Shown here: positions 16,430-25,780 of the stretch, piece after piece
How positions within the stretch are numbered: position 1 is the stretch's first letter
How the letters are laid out: every line of letters begins with the position of its first letter
NCBI RefSeq assembly: GCF_032595355.1
Contig: NZ_JASMWN010000001.1
Coordinates: forward strand, 248,001 to 312,000
Reading direction: 5' to 3'
From: Sedimentitalea todarodis
Lineage (GTDB): Bacteria; Pseudomonadota; Alphaproteobacteria; Rhodobacterales; Rhodobacteraceae
Length of the DNA stretch: 64,000 nt
Notes under the pieces: model-generated
Told to the model about the DNA's origin: nothing
The model's database searches: none
The model's input: the letters and a program-made list of their open reading frames with translations, nothing else
Position numbers and translations under genes: made by a program

Positions 16430-19039
16430 CTACTCGGCCGCCGACTTCTTGGATGTTGTCGTTTTCTTGGTCGCGGCCTTTTTGGCAGGGGCCTTCTTTG
16501 CCCTGGCCGCCGGCTTCTTGCGCTTGCCTTTGGTCGCGGCCTTTGCCGCAATCAGTTCGATCGCCTGTTCCAGCGTGAACGCATCCGGGTCGGTGTCTTT
16601 TGGCAAGGTGGCATTGATCTTGTCCCATTTCACATAGGGGCCATACTTGCCTTCCATGATGTCGACCGGCCCGCCTTCGTCAGGGTGATCGCCCAACGAG
16701 CGCAGGGTCTTGGCCGCACCCCCCCGGCGTCCGCGGCTTGCGACCTTTTCCGCCAAGAGCTGCACCGCGCGGTTCATGCCGACGGTGAACACCTCGTCGA
16801 GGCTTTCCAGATTGGCGTTTGTGCCGCCGCGATCCGAGGTGCTCTCGGCGTGTTTCAGGTAGGGGCCATAGCGACCGATATTCGCCCAGACCATGACGCC
16901 ATCCTCGGGGTGTGGCCCGATCTGGCGCGGCAACGACAACAGCATCAGCGCACGGTCCAGTTCCAAATCTTCTGCGGGCCAATCCTTTGGCACCGACTGG
17001 CGCGGCGGTTTCTTGTTCTCTTCGGTCACGGCACCGCGCTGGACATAAGGCCCGAATCGGCCCTTGAAGACGCGAATTTCGTCGCCACCATCTTCGCCCA
17101 ACAGTTTGCCGTCGGGCGGAATCGCGCCGTCGTCCTCCGCGCCCGGGGGTCCGAAGGCACGGGTATAGCGGCATTCCGGGTAGTTCGAGCAGCCGATAAA
17201 TGCCCCGCCGGAGCGCGCGGTCCGCATGCTGAGACGGCCGGCGCCGCAGTTGGGGCACAGGCGTGGGTCGCTTCCGTCTTCGGTCGGAGGGAACAGGTGC
17301 GGCTCCAGGACCTCGTTGATCTTTTCCAGCACTTCGGTGATGCGCAATTCGCTGGTTTCGGCGATTGCGGCGGAAAAGTCGCGCCAGAACCGGTTCAGCA
17401 CGGCCTTGTAGTCGGATTCACCGGCACTGACCTGATCCAGTTCGTCCTCGAGACCGGCGGTAAAGTCATAGCCGACATACTTGCGGAAATAGTTCTGCAA
17501 GAAGGCGATCACCAATCGACCCTTGTCTTCGGGGATCAACCGGTTCTTCTCCTTGAGCACATAGCCCCGGTCCTGGATTGTCGTGACAATGCTGGCATAG
17601 GTCGACGGCCGGCCGATCCCCAACTCTTCCATCCGCTTGACCAACGTCGCCTCGGTATAGCGGGGCGGAGGCTGGGTGAAATGCTGCTCGGGAGTCACGC
17701 TGCGCTTGTCGGCGGGCTCTCCGGCCGTGATCTGTGGCAACCGTTTGTCATCATCATCGACGACCGCGTCATCGCGCCCTTCTTCATAGACCCGCAAGAA
17801 CCCGTCAAACAACAGGACCTGCCCGGTGGCGCGCAATTCGACCTGGCCGTCCTTGCTGCCGATATCCACGCTGGTCCGTTCCAGCCGGGCCGCGGCCATC
17901 TGGCAGGCCAGCGTGCGTTTCCAGATCAGATCATAGAGCTTGCGCTGATCCGCATCCGTCAGCCTTAGCCCCGCAGCGTCCTGGGTCATATCCGTCGGGC
18001 GGATACATTCATGCGCTTCCTGCGCATTCTTGGCCTTGTTCTTGTACATGCGCGGGCTGTCGGGCACGTATTCCTTGCCAAATCGATCCTTGATCGCATC
18101 CCGCGCCGCGTGCACGGCCTCGGGGGCCATGTCGATCCCGTCGGTCCGCATATAGGTAATGTGTCCGGCCTCGTAGAGCCGCTGCGCGACGCTCATCGTT
18201 TGCCGCGCGCCCATGCCGAATTTGCGGCTGGCTTCCTGCTGCAGGGTCGAGGTCATGAACGGCGCGCTCGGATTGCGGTTCGCCGGTTTCGCTTCGACCG
18301 AAGTGATGCTCAGATCACGGCTGCTGATGGCCTGAACCGCCAGTTCCGCCTGTGTTTCATTCTCGATATCGAACTTGTCGAGCTTCTTGCCCGCAAGGAC
18401 CGTCAACCGGGCCTCGAATTCCTGCCCACGCGGCGTGGCGAGCAGCGCCTTGACCGACCAGTATTCGCGGGCGCGGAACGCCTCGATCTCCATCTCGCGC
18501 TCGACGATGAGACGCAGGCTGACCGATTGCACGCGGCCAGCGGATTTCGCGCCGGGCAGCTTGCGCCACAGCACCGGGGACAGGTTGAAGCCCACGAGGT
18601 AATCCAATGCGCGGCGGGCAAGATAGGCCTCGACCAGCGGCATGTCGACCTGACGCGGGTTTTTCATCGCCTGGGTGACGGCATCCTTGGTGATCGCGTT
18701 GAAGGTGACCCGCGATACGGCGGTGTCCTTCTTGATCGACCGGCGCTTGGTGAGCGCTTCCTGCAGGTGCCAGCTGATGGCTTCCCCCTCGCGATCCGGG
18801 TCGGTTGCGAGGATAAGGGCGTTGTCTTCCGCGAGCGCATCGGCGATGGCCTTGACGTGCTTCTTGCTGTCGCTGGCCACCTCCCATTTCATCTCGAAAT
18901 CATGCTCGGTATCGACCGATCCATCCTTTGGGGGCAGGTCCCGAACATGCCCGTAGGACGCCAGAACCGTGTAGTCAGAGCCTAGATATTTATTGATCGT
19001 TTTCGCTTTGGCTGGTGATTCTACAACAACTACAGGCAT
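16430..19039 (-). CDS. topA: DNA topoisomerase I
   Basis: This 869-residue type IA topoisomerase relaxes negative supercoils. The TOPRIM domain starts the protein (VVVESPAKAKTINKYLG) and contains DPDREGEAI. The active-site tyrosine is Y296 in the YMRTDG motif. A C4 zinc-binding unit follows (CPNCGAGRLSMRT to GCSNYPECRYTR), then several topoisomerase C-terminal repeats with GRYGPYL and GKYGPYV. The protein ends in a lysine/alanine-rich tail of about 40 residues, common in alphaproteobacterial enzymes and likely to bind DNA. It follows dprA by 233 bp. Confidence 0.96.
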   Translation of the reverse strand: MPVVVVESPAKAKTINKYLGSDYTVLASYGHVRDLPPKDGSVDTEHDFEMKWEVASDSKKHVKAIADALAEDNALILATDPDREGEAISWHLQEALTKRRSIKKDTAVSRVTFNAITKDAVTQAMKNPRQVDMPLVEAYLARRALDYLVGFNLSPVLWRKLPGAKSAGRVQSVSLRLIVEREMEIEAFRAREYWSVKALLATPRGQEFEARLTVLAGKKLDKFDIENETQAELAVQAISSRDLSITSVEAKPANRNPSAPFMTSTLQQEASRKFGMGARQTMSVAQRLYEAGHITYMRTDGIDMAPEAVHAARDAIKDRFGKEYVPDSPRMYKNKAKNAQEAHECIRPTDMTQDAAGLRLTDADQRKLYDLIWKRTLACQMAAARLERTSVDIGSKDGQVELRATGQVLLFDGFLRVYEEGRDDAVVDDDDKRLPQITAGEPADKRSVTPEQHFTQPPPRYTEATLVKRMEELGIGRPSTYASIVTTIQDRGYVLKEKNRLIPEDKGRLVIAFLQNYFRKYVGYDFTAGLEDELDQVSAGESDYKAVLNRFWRDFSAAIAETSELRITEVLEKINEVLEPHLFPPTEDGSDPRLCPNCGAGRLSMRTARSGGAFIGCSNYPECRYTRAFGPPGAEDDGAIPPDGKLLGEDGGDEIRVFKGRFGPYVQRGAVTEENKKPPRQSVPKDWPAEDLELDRALMLLSLPRQIGPHPEDGVMVWANIGRYGPYLKHAESTSDRGGTNANLESLDEVFTVGMNRAVQLLAEKVASRGRRGGAAKTLRSLGDHPDEGGPVDIMEGKYGPYVKWDKINATLPKDTDPDAFTLEQAIELIAAKAATKGKRKKPAARAKKAPAKKAATKKTTTSKKSAAE

Positions 19040-19272
19040 TTACACAGTAACCTCATGCGGCGAAAGATGCGCGTTCTATGGCGAGGCAAGATGTGGGGTG
19101 CAAGACCTGATTGTCAATCCGCGTGATTTGGGCGCATGAAAATCGACCTGCGCGGTGCCGTCCAAACGGGTAGGGTGGGTCGCCGAAAGCGGATGATTGT
19201 CAAGGCGCATGCGATCACCACGGGGCTTGCTGTTTCGGGCGTGACGGTGCGCCATTCGACCGTGACCCGCAG

Positions 19273-20424
19273 TCAGGAGCCGAGCGATAGAAGGCCACCG
19301 GATTGGCGTCGGATCTTGCCGTCAAGTTCCAGATCAACCAGAGCCGGGCCGACATGTCCTGCGGACACCTCAAGATCGCGAATCAACTGGTCTTCGGCGA
19401 CAGGGGAAGGGCCGAGTCGCGAGAGGATCTGCTGGTGCAGCGTCGCCGTTTGCGCCAGTGTCCTGCGTTCCGGCGGCGGCGGGGGCAGATCGGTCAGCAT
19501 ATCGCGCTGAACCGGGGTTGCCGGCGTGATCAGGGGCGGAAGGGCGGCTATGACGTCATCCGCATTGCGCACCAGGGTCGCGCCATCCCGGATCAGCATG
19601 TTGCAACCCGAGGCGCGCGCATCAAACGGATGGCCTGGCACGGCGAACACTTCGCGTCCCTGGTCCAAGGCGTCGCGCGCAGTGATCAGGCTGCCCGACT
19701 TCACCGCAGCTTCGACCACGACAACCGCCTGCGCCACGCCGGAAATGATCCGGTTTCGGCTGGGAAAATGGCGGGCTTGCGGCGTGGTGCCTATGGGTTG
19801 TTCAGAGATCAGCAAACCGGCGCTTGCGATATCCTGTGCCAACCCGCCATTCTCGGCTGGATACACAACATCGACCCCGCCAGCCATGACGGCGATGGTG
19901 CCGGTGCCGATCGCGGCGACATGCGCAGCCGTATCAACGCCGCGGGCAAGGCCGGAGGCGATGCAATACCCTTTTTCGCCGAGTTCATGGGCCAAGGCCC
20001 GCGCCATGCGGGTGCCCAATGACGACGCGTTGCGCGCACCGACAAGCGCGACGGTCGATCGTGACAAGAGGGAGGTGTCGCCAACCGCCCACAGCATGGG
20101 GGGCGCGTCGGAAATATCAGTCAGATGGACAGGGTAGTCCGGATCGCCAAGGCACAAAAGCCGCGCACGCGCGGCTTTTGCGGCCTTGATTTCGGCTTCG
20201 ATTACACCGGCAGGGCATATTTCATAGCCCTGAACCCCGGCGGCGCGCGCCACTTCGGGCAACGCGGCCAGCGCCTTCTGCGCTGTGCCATGCTCTGCCA
20301 ACAGGCGGTAGAATGTTGTGATACCGACCCTGCGCGAGCGCAAAAGGCGAAGCCACGCAAACCGATCGTCTTCCGTGGTGGGTAGGAGTGGGGGGTGAGT
20401 GGAAGAATTGCTTTCCTCGGTCAT
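19273..20424 (-). CDS. dprA: DNA-processing protein DprA (Smf)
   Basis: This 383-residue protein has the DprA Rossmann-like domain with VALVGARNASSLG, SGLARGVDTAAHVAAI and the GGVDVVYPAEN segment. A C-terminal winged-helix-like region follows (LSRLGPSPVAEDQLIRDLEVSAGHV). DprA loads RecA on incoming single-stranded DNA during natural transformation. Its pairing with topA is common in Rhodobacterales. Competence genes such as comEC are not in the window, so transformation is possible but not shown. Confidence 0.94.
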   Translation of the reverse strand: MTEESNSSTHPPLLPTTEDDRFAWLRLLRSRRVGITTFYRLLAEHGTAQKALAALPEVARAAGVQGYEICPAGVIEAEIKAAKAARARLLCLGDPDYPVHLTDISDAPPMLWAVGDTSLLSRSTVALVGARNASSLGTRMARALAHELGEKGYCIASGLARGVDTAAHVAAIGTGTIAVMAGGVDVVYPAENGGLAQDIASAGLLISEQPIGTTPQARHFPSRNRIISGVAQAVVVVEAAVKSGSLITARDALDQGREVFAVPGHPFDARASGCNMLIRDGATLVRNADDVIAALPPLITPATPVQRDMLTDLPPPPPERRTLAQTATLHQQILSRLGPSPVAEDQLIRDLEVSAGHVGPALVDLELDGKIRRQSGGLLSLGS

Positions 20425-20683
20425 CCGTTGCTCCGCCTTGTTGCCAGACCGGTGTAGCGTCGCGTCAGTTAACAGGACGTAAAGCGTGGAAAATTCTTTT
20501 CGGATTTTCGAGAAAATGCAGTGATGGGCGGATTGGCACCGCCAAGGCGTCCGATGGCAACGGATGACGACGATTGATATTGACGATCATCTCAGCACTG
20601 AGATCGTCTCAACATGATCTGTGCGCGTCCGGTCTGCGAGTTTTCGGGGCAGGGCCGGCAGGTGCGGCCGACGGATGGCCTGT

Positions 20684-22105
20684 TCAGGCCGCCGAGCCTC
20701 CCACGGTCAGCCCGCCGATCAGGACGGTAGGCTGGCCCACGCCAACCGGAACCCATTGGCCTTCCTTGCCGCAATTGCCCATGCCCGGATCAAGCTGCAT
20801 GTCATTGCCAAGACCCCGGATCCGGGTGAGCGCCGTTGCCCCGTCACCGATCAGCGTCGCGCCCTTGACCGGCGCGCCGACCTTGCCGTTTTCGACCCGA
20901 TAGGCCTCGGTGCAGGAAAACACGAACTTGCCGCTGGTGATGTCGACCTGGCCGCCGCCAAAGCCAACGGCCCAAATGCCATCCTTGATTTCGGACACAA
21001 GGTCAGCGGGGTCCGCCTCTCCGCCCATCATGTAGGTGTTGGTCATCCGGGGCATCGGCGCATGGGCATAGCTTTGCCGCCGTCCATTCCCGGTGGCGGC
21101 AACGCCCATCAGCCGGGCGTTCTGGCGATCCTGCATATAGCCCACCAAAATGCCATCCTCGATCAGGACATTGCGCCGCGACGGCGTGCCCTCGTCATCG
21201 ACCGTGATCGAGCCGCGCCGGTCCGGTATCGTGCCATCATCCAGCACGGTCACGCCCCGTGCGGCGACTTGTTTACCCATCAGCCCGGCAAACGCGCTGG
21301 CACCTTTGCGATTGAAGTCGCCCTCCAAGCCGTGGCCGATCGCCTCGTGCAGCAGGATGCCGGGCCAACCCGGGCCAAGCGCCACATCCATGACACCGGC
21401 GGGTGCCGGAACTGCATCAAGATTGACAAGCGCGATGCGCAATGCCTCGCGCGTTTTCGCCTGCCAGTCCTCCGGAGCGATCAGCCCTTCAAGCCCGATG
21501 CGCCCACCGCCTCCGGCGCTGCCGGTCTCGCGGCGGCCATCCTGCTCGACGATCACCGAGACATTGACCCGCGTCATCGGGCGGACATCGCGGACCTGTA
21601 CACCGTCGGGCCGCAGAATTTCGACCTCTTGGCATGTTGCGGCAAGCGTCGCGGAGACCTGCACCACACGCGGATCGAGATCGCGGGCAAAGGCGTCGAT
21701 CTCGCGCAGGGTGTCGATCTTCACCGGAAACGGCTGTCCGGTTGTCGGGTCCACGTCTGTATAGAGCCGCGCGTTCGTCGGTGCGGGCGCGTCTGCCATG
21801 GTACCGCCGCCGGCGCCAACGGCCAGACGCGCGGTCCGGGCCGCGCGTTTCAGGGCGCTCAGGTTCATCTCGGTGGAATGGGCATAGCCGGTGACTTCGC
21901 CATTGACCGCCCGCAGGCCGAATCCCTCGGATGCGTCATAGCTTGCGCTGCGCAGGCGACCGTCATCAAACACCAGGGCCTCGGATTTGCGGCGCTCGGC
22001 AAAGATCTCGCCGTCGTCGGCGCCATCGGTTGCGGCCCGCAGTTCGCGCAGCGCTTCGTCCCTCGGCAGGGTGGTCTCAAACGGGCGAAACGGAGTGTTT
22101 TGCAT
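20684..22105 (-). CDS. tldD: Metalloprotease TldD
   Basis: The ATG at 22103-22105 gives 473 residues, matching the TldD size. The metal site HEAIGHGLEGD (HExxxH) is present, together with GSITVDDEGTPSRRNVLIEDGILVGYMQDR and the conserved end GMGNCGKEGQWVPVGVGQPTVLIGG. TldD works with TldE (PmbA) to degrade peptides, for example microcin precursors or unfolded peptides. TldE is not in this window. It diverges from ctaC. Confidence 0.93.
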   Translation of the reverse strand: MQNTPFRPFETTLPRDEALRELRAATDGADDGEIFAERRKSEALVFDDGRLRSASYDASEGFGLRAVNGEVTGYAHSTEMNLSALKRAARTARLAVGAGGGTMADAPAPTNARLYTDVDPTTGQPFPVKIDTLREIDAFARDLDPRVVQVSATLAATCQEVEILRPDGVQVRDVRPMTRVNVSVIVEQDGRRETGSAGGGGRIGLEGLIAPEDWQAKTREALRIALVNLDAVPAPAGVMDVALGPGWPGILLHEAIGHGLEGDFNRKGASAFAGLMGKQVAARGVTVLDDGTIPDRRGSITVDDEGTPSRRNVLIEDGILVGYMQDRQNARLMGVAATGNGRRQSYAHAPMPRMTNTYMMGGEADPADLVSEIKDGIWAVGFGGGQVDITSGKFVFSCTEAYRVENGKVGAPVKGATLIGDGATALTRIRGLGNDMQLDPGMGNCGKEGQWVPVGVGQPTVLIGGLTVGGSAA

Positions 22106-22284
22106 GTGCGGCTGGCCTCGTAATATGATCTGAATCAAAAAAAGCGGCTGTTTGACGCAATCTGATGGGTTTATCTGCTTCGCGGAATATGATTTCTACA
22201 GGCAGCAAATACAACGGGTCAGGTGCGCTCCGTGATTCATACCTGTACCAACCCCACAATTCGATCAACCGATCAGGATAGAAC

Positions 22285-23124
22285 ATGAAGAACGCTTTTA
22301 CGCTCGCCGGGCTTTTTACTTCTCTATCGGTCCTCCCCGCGATGGCGCAGGACGGGCTTGAGATCATCGGCGCGCCGGTCGATGGTGCGACGGGCTTTCA
22401 GCCTGCCGTGACGGAACTGGCGCACGATTTGCAATCCCTGGACTGGCTGATCCTGGTCATCATCACCGTGATCTGCGTCTTTGTGACAGCGCTGCTGCTC
22501 TACGCGATCGTGCGGTTCAACCGCCGCGCAAACCCGACGCCGGCCAAGTTTACCCACAATTCACCACTGGAAGTGGCGTGGACGGTCGTGCCGATCGTGA
22601 TCCTGATCTTCATCGGTGCATTCAGCCTGCCGGTTCTGTTCAAACAACAGGAAATCCCCGAGGCCGACATCACCATCAAGGTGACCGGATATCAGTGGTA
22701 CTGGGGCTATGAATACGTCGATCACGAATTTGGCTTCGAGAGCTTCAAACTGGAACGTGACGAACTCGAAGAATACGGCTATGGCCAGGACGAGTATCTG
22801 CTGGCCACGGATACCGCCGTTGTTGTGCCTGTCGGCAAGACTATCGTGATGCAGGTCACCGGTGCCGATGTGATCCACGCGTGGACCATCCCGGCCTTTG
22901 GCGTCAAGCAGGACGGGGTTCCCGGTCGTCTGGCCGAACTGTGGTTCGCGGCCGAAAAAGAAGGTATCTACTTTGGCCAATGTTCGGAACTCTGCGGCAA
23001 GGACCATGCCTATATGCCGATCACCGTAAAGGTGGTTAGCGAAGAGGCGTATGAGGAATGGCTGACCGGTGCCATCGAAGAATATGCCGGCGCGCCTCGC
23101 AGCGTGACACTGGCATCCAACTGA
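22285..23124 (+). CDS. ctaC: Cytochrome c oxidase subunit II
   Basis: This 279-residue protein has a signal peptide, two transmembrane helices and a periplasmic cupredoxin domain with the CuA site CSELCGKDHAYM (C233, C237, H241, M244). It accepts electrons from cytochrome c in an aa3-type terminal oxidase. The aromatic electron-entry motif YQWYWGYEY is present. The catalytic subunit I gene is not here, as is usual for the Rhodobacterales ctaCBGE arrangement. Confidence 0.96.
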   Translation: MKNAFTLAGLFTSLSVLPAMAQDGLEIIGAPVDGATGFQPAVTELAHDLQSLDWLILVIITVICVFVTALLLYAIVRFNRRANPTPAKFTHNSPLEVAWTVVPIVILIFIGAFSLPVLFKQQEIPEADITIKVTGYQWYWGYEYVDHEFGFESFKLERDELEEYGYGQDEYLLATDTAVVVPVGKTIVMQVTGADVIHAWTIPAFGVKQDGVPGRLAELWFAAEKEGIYFGQCSELCGKDHAYMPITVKVVSEEAYEEWLTGAIEEYAGAPRSVTLASN

Positions 23125-23131
23125 GAGTGAA

Positions 23132-23150
23132 GGGCGGGGTGTTCCCGCCC
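23132..23150 (+). repeat. GC hairpin between ctaC and ctaB
   Basis: GGGCGGG and CCCGCCC form a 7-bp stem with a 5-nt loop, 8 bp past the ctaC stop. There is no T-run, so it may be a partial attenuator or an mRNA-stabilising stem setting a higher level of ctaC than of the assembly genes. Confidence 0.4.
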
Positions 23151-23170
23151 GCTTCGGCAAGGGGCCCGCG

Positions 23171-24112
23171 ATGAGCGACGTCAGCATCAATAGTGCCATC
23201 CGCGAGGACGAGGCCAGCTTTGGTGACTTCTTTGCGCTGCTAAAGCCGCGTGTGATGACGCTCGTCGTGTTCACGGCCTTTGTCGGTCTGCTTGCAGCAC
23301 CTGTTCCCGTTCATCCGATGGTCGGCTTTTGCGCGATCCTGTTCATTGCCCTGGGCGGAGGCGCATCCGGCGCGCTGAACATGTGGTGGGACGCGGATAT
23401 CGACAGCGTGATGAAGCGGACCCGCAAGCGTCCGATCCCGTCCGGCAAGGTCACCGGGTCCGATGCCCTTGCCATTGGTCTTGCCCTGTCGGCGCTGTCG
23501 GTGACGATGCTGACCCTGGCAACCAACCCGATGGCCGGTGCCATGCTGGCCTTCACCATCTTCTTTTATGTCGTCGTCTATTCCATGTGGCTCAAGCGGC
23601 TGACACCGCAGAATATCGTCATCGGCGGTGCTGCGGGTGCCTTCCCGCCGGTGATCGGCTGGCTGGCCGCAACCGGAACGATGGCGGTCGAGCCCTGGCT
23701 GATGTTTGCGCTGGTTTTCATGTGGACTCCGCCCCATTTCTGGGCGCTCGCGCTGTTCATGCGCAGCGACTATGACGATGCGGGTGTGCCGATGTTGACC
23801 GTCACCCATGGCCGCCGGGCCACACGACAGCATATTCTGGTCTACACCGTTCTGTTGTCGGTGCTGGCGCTCGGTGCGGCCTTTACGGCCATCGGCGGCC
23901 CGATTTACCTGGCGACATCGGTTGTTGTGAACCTGATGTTCCTGCGCGGTGCGCTGCGCATCTGGCGGCGTGACGAAGATGCGTCAGAAGCTGACAATTT
24001 CGCGGTGGAGCGTGCGTTCTTCCGGCTGTCGCTCTGGTATCTGTTCGTGCATTTCGGGGCGATCCTGATCGAGGCGCTGCTGCGTCCATATGGTCTGGGA
24101 GGCTGGGGATGA
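23171..24112 (+). CDS. ctaB: Protoheme IX farnesyltransferase
   Basis: This 313-residue UbiA-family membrane enzyme converts heme B to heme O for the oxidase. Nine or so hydrophobic segments are visible. The prenyl-diphosphate-binding aspartate motif appears as NMWWDADIDSVMKRTRKRP and the second acidic region as DYDDAGVPM. The stop overlaps the next start (ATGA). Confidence 0.96.
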   Translation: MSDVSINSAIREDEASFGDFFALLKPRVMTLVVFTAFVGLLAAPVPVHPMVGFCAILFIALGGGASGALNMWWDADIDSVMKRTRKRPIPSGKVTGSDALAIGLALSALSVTMLTLATNPMAGAMLAFTIFFYVVVYSMWLKRLTPQNIVIGGAAGAFPPVIGWLAATGTMAVEPWLMFALVFMWTPPHFWALALFMRSDYDDAGVPMLTVTHGRRATRQHILVYTVLLSVLALGAAFTAIGGPIYLATSVVVNLMFLRGALRIWRRDEDASEADNFAVERAFFRLSLWYLFVHFGAILIEALLRPYGLGGWG

Positions 24113-24273
24113 GTATTCGGACAACCCACGAAATTCACCAGCGCCGGTTCGGTCGGAACCTGGGTGTCGGGCTCGCCCTTGTGGCGTTTGTCGTGATCGT
24201 GTTCGGCCTGACGGTCGTCAAGGTAACACGTGGCGATTTCGAGCCCGTGACCGCGTCGGAGGGCCAGAACTGA
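24109..24273 (+). CDS. Small single-pass membrane protein in the cta operon
   Basis: This 54-residue frame starts at an ATG overlapping the ctaB stop (ATGA), and its own TGA overlaps the ctaG ATG. The sequence has a basic N-terminus (HQRRFGRN), one hydrophobic helix (LGVGLALVAFVVIVFGLTVV) and a short tail. The double overlap and consistent coding make it a real gene. An unnamed small ORF in this position is known from other alphaproteobacterial cta operons. The function is unknown but is probably connected to oxidase assembly. Confidence 0.8.
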   Translation: MSIRTTHEIHQRRFGRNLGVGLALVAFVVIVFGLTVVKVTRGDFEPVTASEGQN

Positions 24274-24851
24274 TGGCACTGGCGGCCCCGCAGAAGACCG
24301 TCGTGCAACTGGTGGCAGTCGTTGTCACCATGGGCGCGCTTTCCTGGGCGTCGGTGCCGTTCTACGACTGGTTTTGCCGTGTCACCGGGTTTGGTGGGAC
24401 CACCGTTGTCGCCAGCGATGGATCACAGGCCATTCTGGATCAAACCATCAAGATCAAGTTCGACGCGTCGCTTGAACGCGACATGCCGTGGATCTTCAAG
24501 CCGGTCGAGCGGGAGATGGAAATCAGGATCGGCGAAACCGGCCTTGCGTTCTACGAGGCCTACAACCCGACCGACCACCCGGTTGCGGGGCAGGCGAGCT
24601 ACAACGTCTTCCCCTTTGAAGCCGGTGGCTTCTTCAACAAGATCGACTGTTTCTGTTTCACGGAACAGGTACTGGAACCCGGTGAACGGGTGCAGATGCC
24701 GGTGACATTTTTTGTCGATCCGGAAATCGTCACGGATCGGGATGCAAAATACGTGCATTCGATCACGTTGTCGTACACTTTCTACGAAATCGACCTGCCC
24801 GAGGGCTATGCCGCCCTCGCGACCGAGGCAGGCACCAACAATACGAACTAA
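24273..24851 (+). CDS. ctaG: Cytochrome c oxidase assembly protein CtaG (Cox11)
   Basis: The ATG at 24273, coupled to the previous stop, gives 192 residues. One N-terminal transmembrane helix precedes the periplasmic copper-binding domain, with the CFC motif at C126 and C128 (KIDCFCFTEQ). Cox11 delivers copper to the CuB site of subunit I. A longer frame upstream in the same phase covers the small ORF and is not used. Confidence 0.95.
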   Translation: MALAAPQKTVVQLVAVVVTMGALSWASVPFYDWFCRVTGFGGTTVVASDGSQAILDQTIKIKFDASLERDMPWIFKPVEREMEIRIGETGLAFYEAYNPTDHPVAGQASYNVFPFEAGGFFNKIDCFCFTEQVLEPGERVQMPVTFFVDPEIVTDRDAKYVHSITLSYTFYEIDLPEGYAALATEAGTNNTN

Positions 24852-24874
24852 CGCCGCAAGGTAAGGGACACTCA

Positions 24875-25687
24875 ATGGCACACGCAAAGAATCACGACTA
24901 CCACATTCTGCACCCTTCCATCTGGCCGCTGCTGGGCGCCCTGTTCGGGTTCGCCATGTTGTTTGGCGCCGTTCTGTGGATGCACGCGGTCACGCCGTAC
25001 CTGTTCTGGATCGGCCTCGTTGGCGTTCTCTACACAATGTTCGGCTGGTGGTCCGAAGTGGTGCATGAGAGCCATATCGGTGATCATACCCCGGTGGTCC
25101 AAATCGGCCTGCGCTATGGGTTCATCCTGTTTATCATGTCCGAAGTGATGTTTTTCGCGGCGTGGTTCTGGTCGGTGTTCAAGCACCTGATCTATTCGAT
25201 GCATGAATATGAGGGCAGCGAATACGTCATTCCCGCCATCTACCCGGTTGACCCGTTCAGCCTGCCCCTGATCAACACCGTTGTCCTGCTGCTGTCGGGC
25301 TGCACGGTGACCTGGGCGCACCACGCGCTTGTGCATGGTAATGTGCGCAAGGATTTGATCGCTGGCCTGGCACTGACCGTCGTTCTGGGTATCGCATTCA
25401 CCGGACTGCAGGCTTATGAATACATGCACCTGCTGCATGAAGGCTGGAAGTTTGGCGAAGACATCTTCTATTCGAACTTCTTCATGGCGACTGGATTTCA
25501 CGGCTTTCACGTGATCATCGGCACGATCTTCTTGTTCGTTTGCCTGATCCGTGCAATCCGCGGCGATTTCACTCCGAAACAGCATGTCGGGTTCGAGGCC
25601 GCAGCCTGGTACTGGCACTTTGTGGACGTGGTTTGGCTGTTCCTGTTCTTCGTCGTCTACATCTGGGGCACTGCGCACCTGGGCTAG
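24875..25687 (+). CDS. ctaE: Cytochrome c oxidase subunit III
   Basis: This 270-residue membrane protein has seven predicted hydrophobic segments. Conserved features are HDYHILHPSIWPLL at the start, WWSEVVHESH, MFFAAWFWS, the phospholipid-binding region, and WYWHFVDVVWLFLF near the end. It follows ctaG by 23 bp. A hairpin follows the gene at 25729-25755. Confidence 0.96.
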   Translation: MAHAKNHDYHILHPSIWPLLGALFGFAMLFGAVLWMHAVTPYLFWIGLVGVLYTMFGWWSEVVHESHIGDHTPVVQIGLRYGFILFIMSEVMFFAAWFWSVFKHLIYSMHEYEGSEYVIPAIYPVDPFSLPLINTVVLLLSGCTVTWAHHALVHGNVRKDLIAGLALTVVLGIAFTGLQAYEYMHLLHEGWKFGEDIFYSNFFMATGFHGFHVIIGTIFLFVCLIRAIRGDFTPKQHVGFEAAAWYWHFVDVVWLFLFFVVYIWGTAHLG

Positions 25688-25728
25688 GTCGATTGCGGTT
25701 GAAAATCCGCTGACAGAACGTAACAAGC

Positions 25729-25764
25729 ATGGCGCGCGGGTGATCCGCGCGCCATCTCGTTTTC
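25729..25764 (+). terminator. Perfect hairpin with short T-run after ctaE
   Basis: ATGGCGCGCGG and CCGCGCGCCAT form an 11-bp perfect stem with a 5-nt loop, followed by CTCGTTTTC. It lies 41 bp past the ctaE stop and 25 bp before the surf1 ATG. It may terminate or attenuate transcription into surf1. Confidence 0.75.
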
Positions 25765-25780
25765 GAGGGTGTTCGCGGCA

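Noticed and set aside
20621..22123. 500-codon plus-strand frame
   Set aside because: It is the antisense of tldD, which shows the HExxxH motif and the conserved C-terminus.
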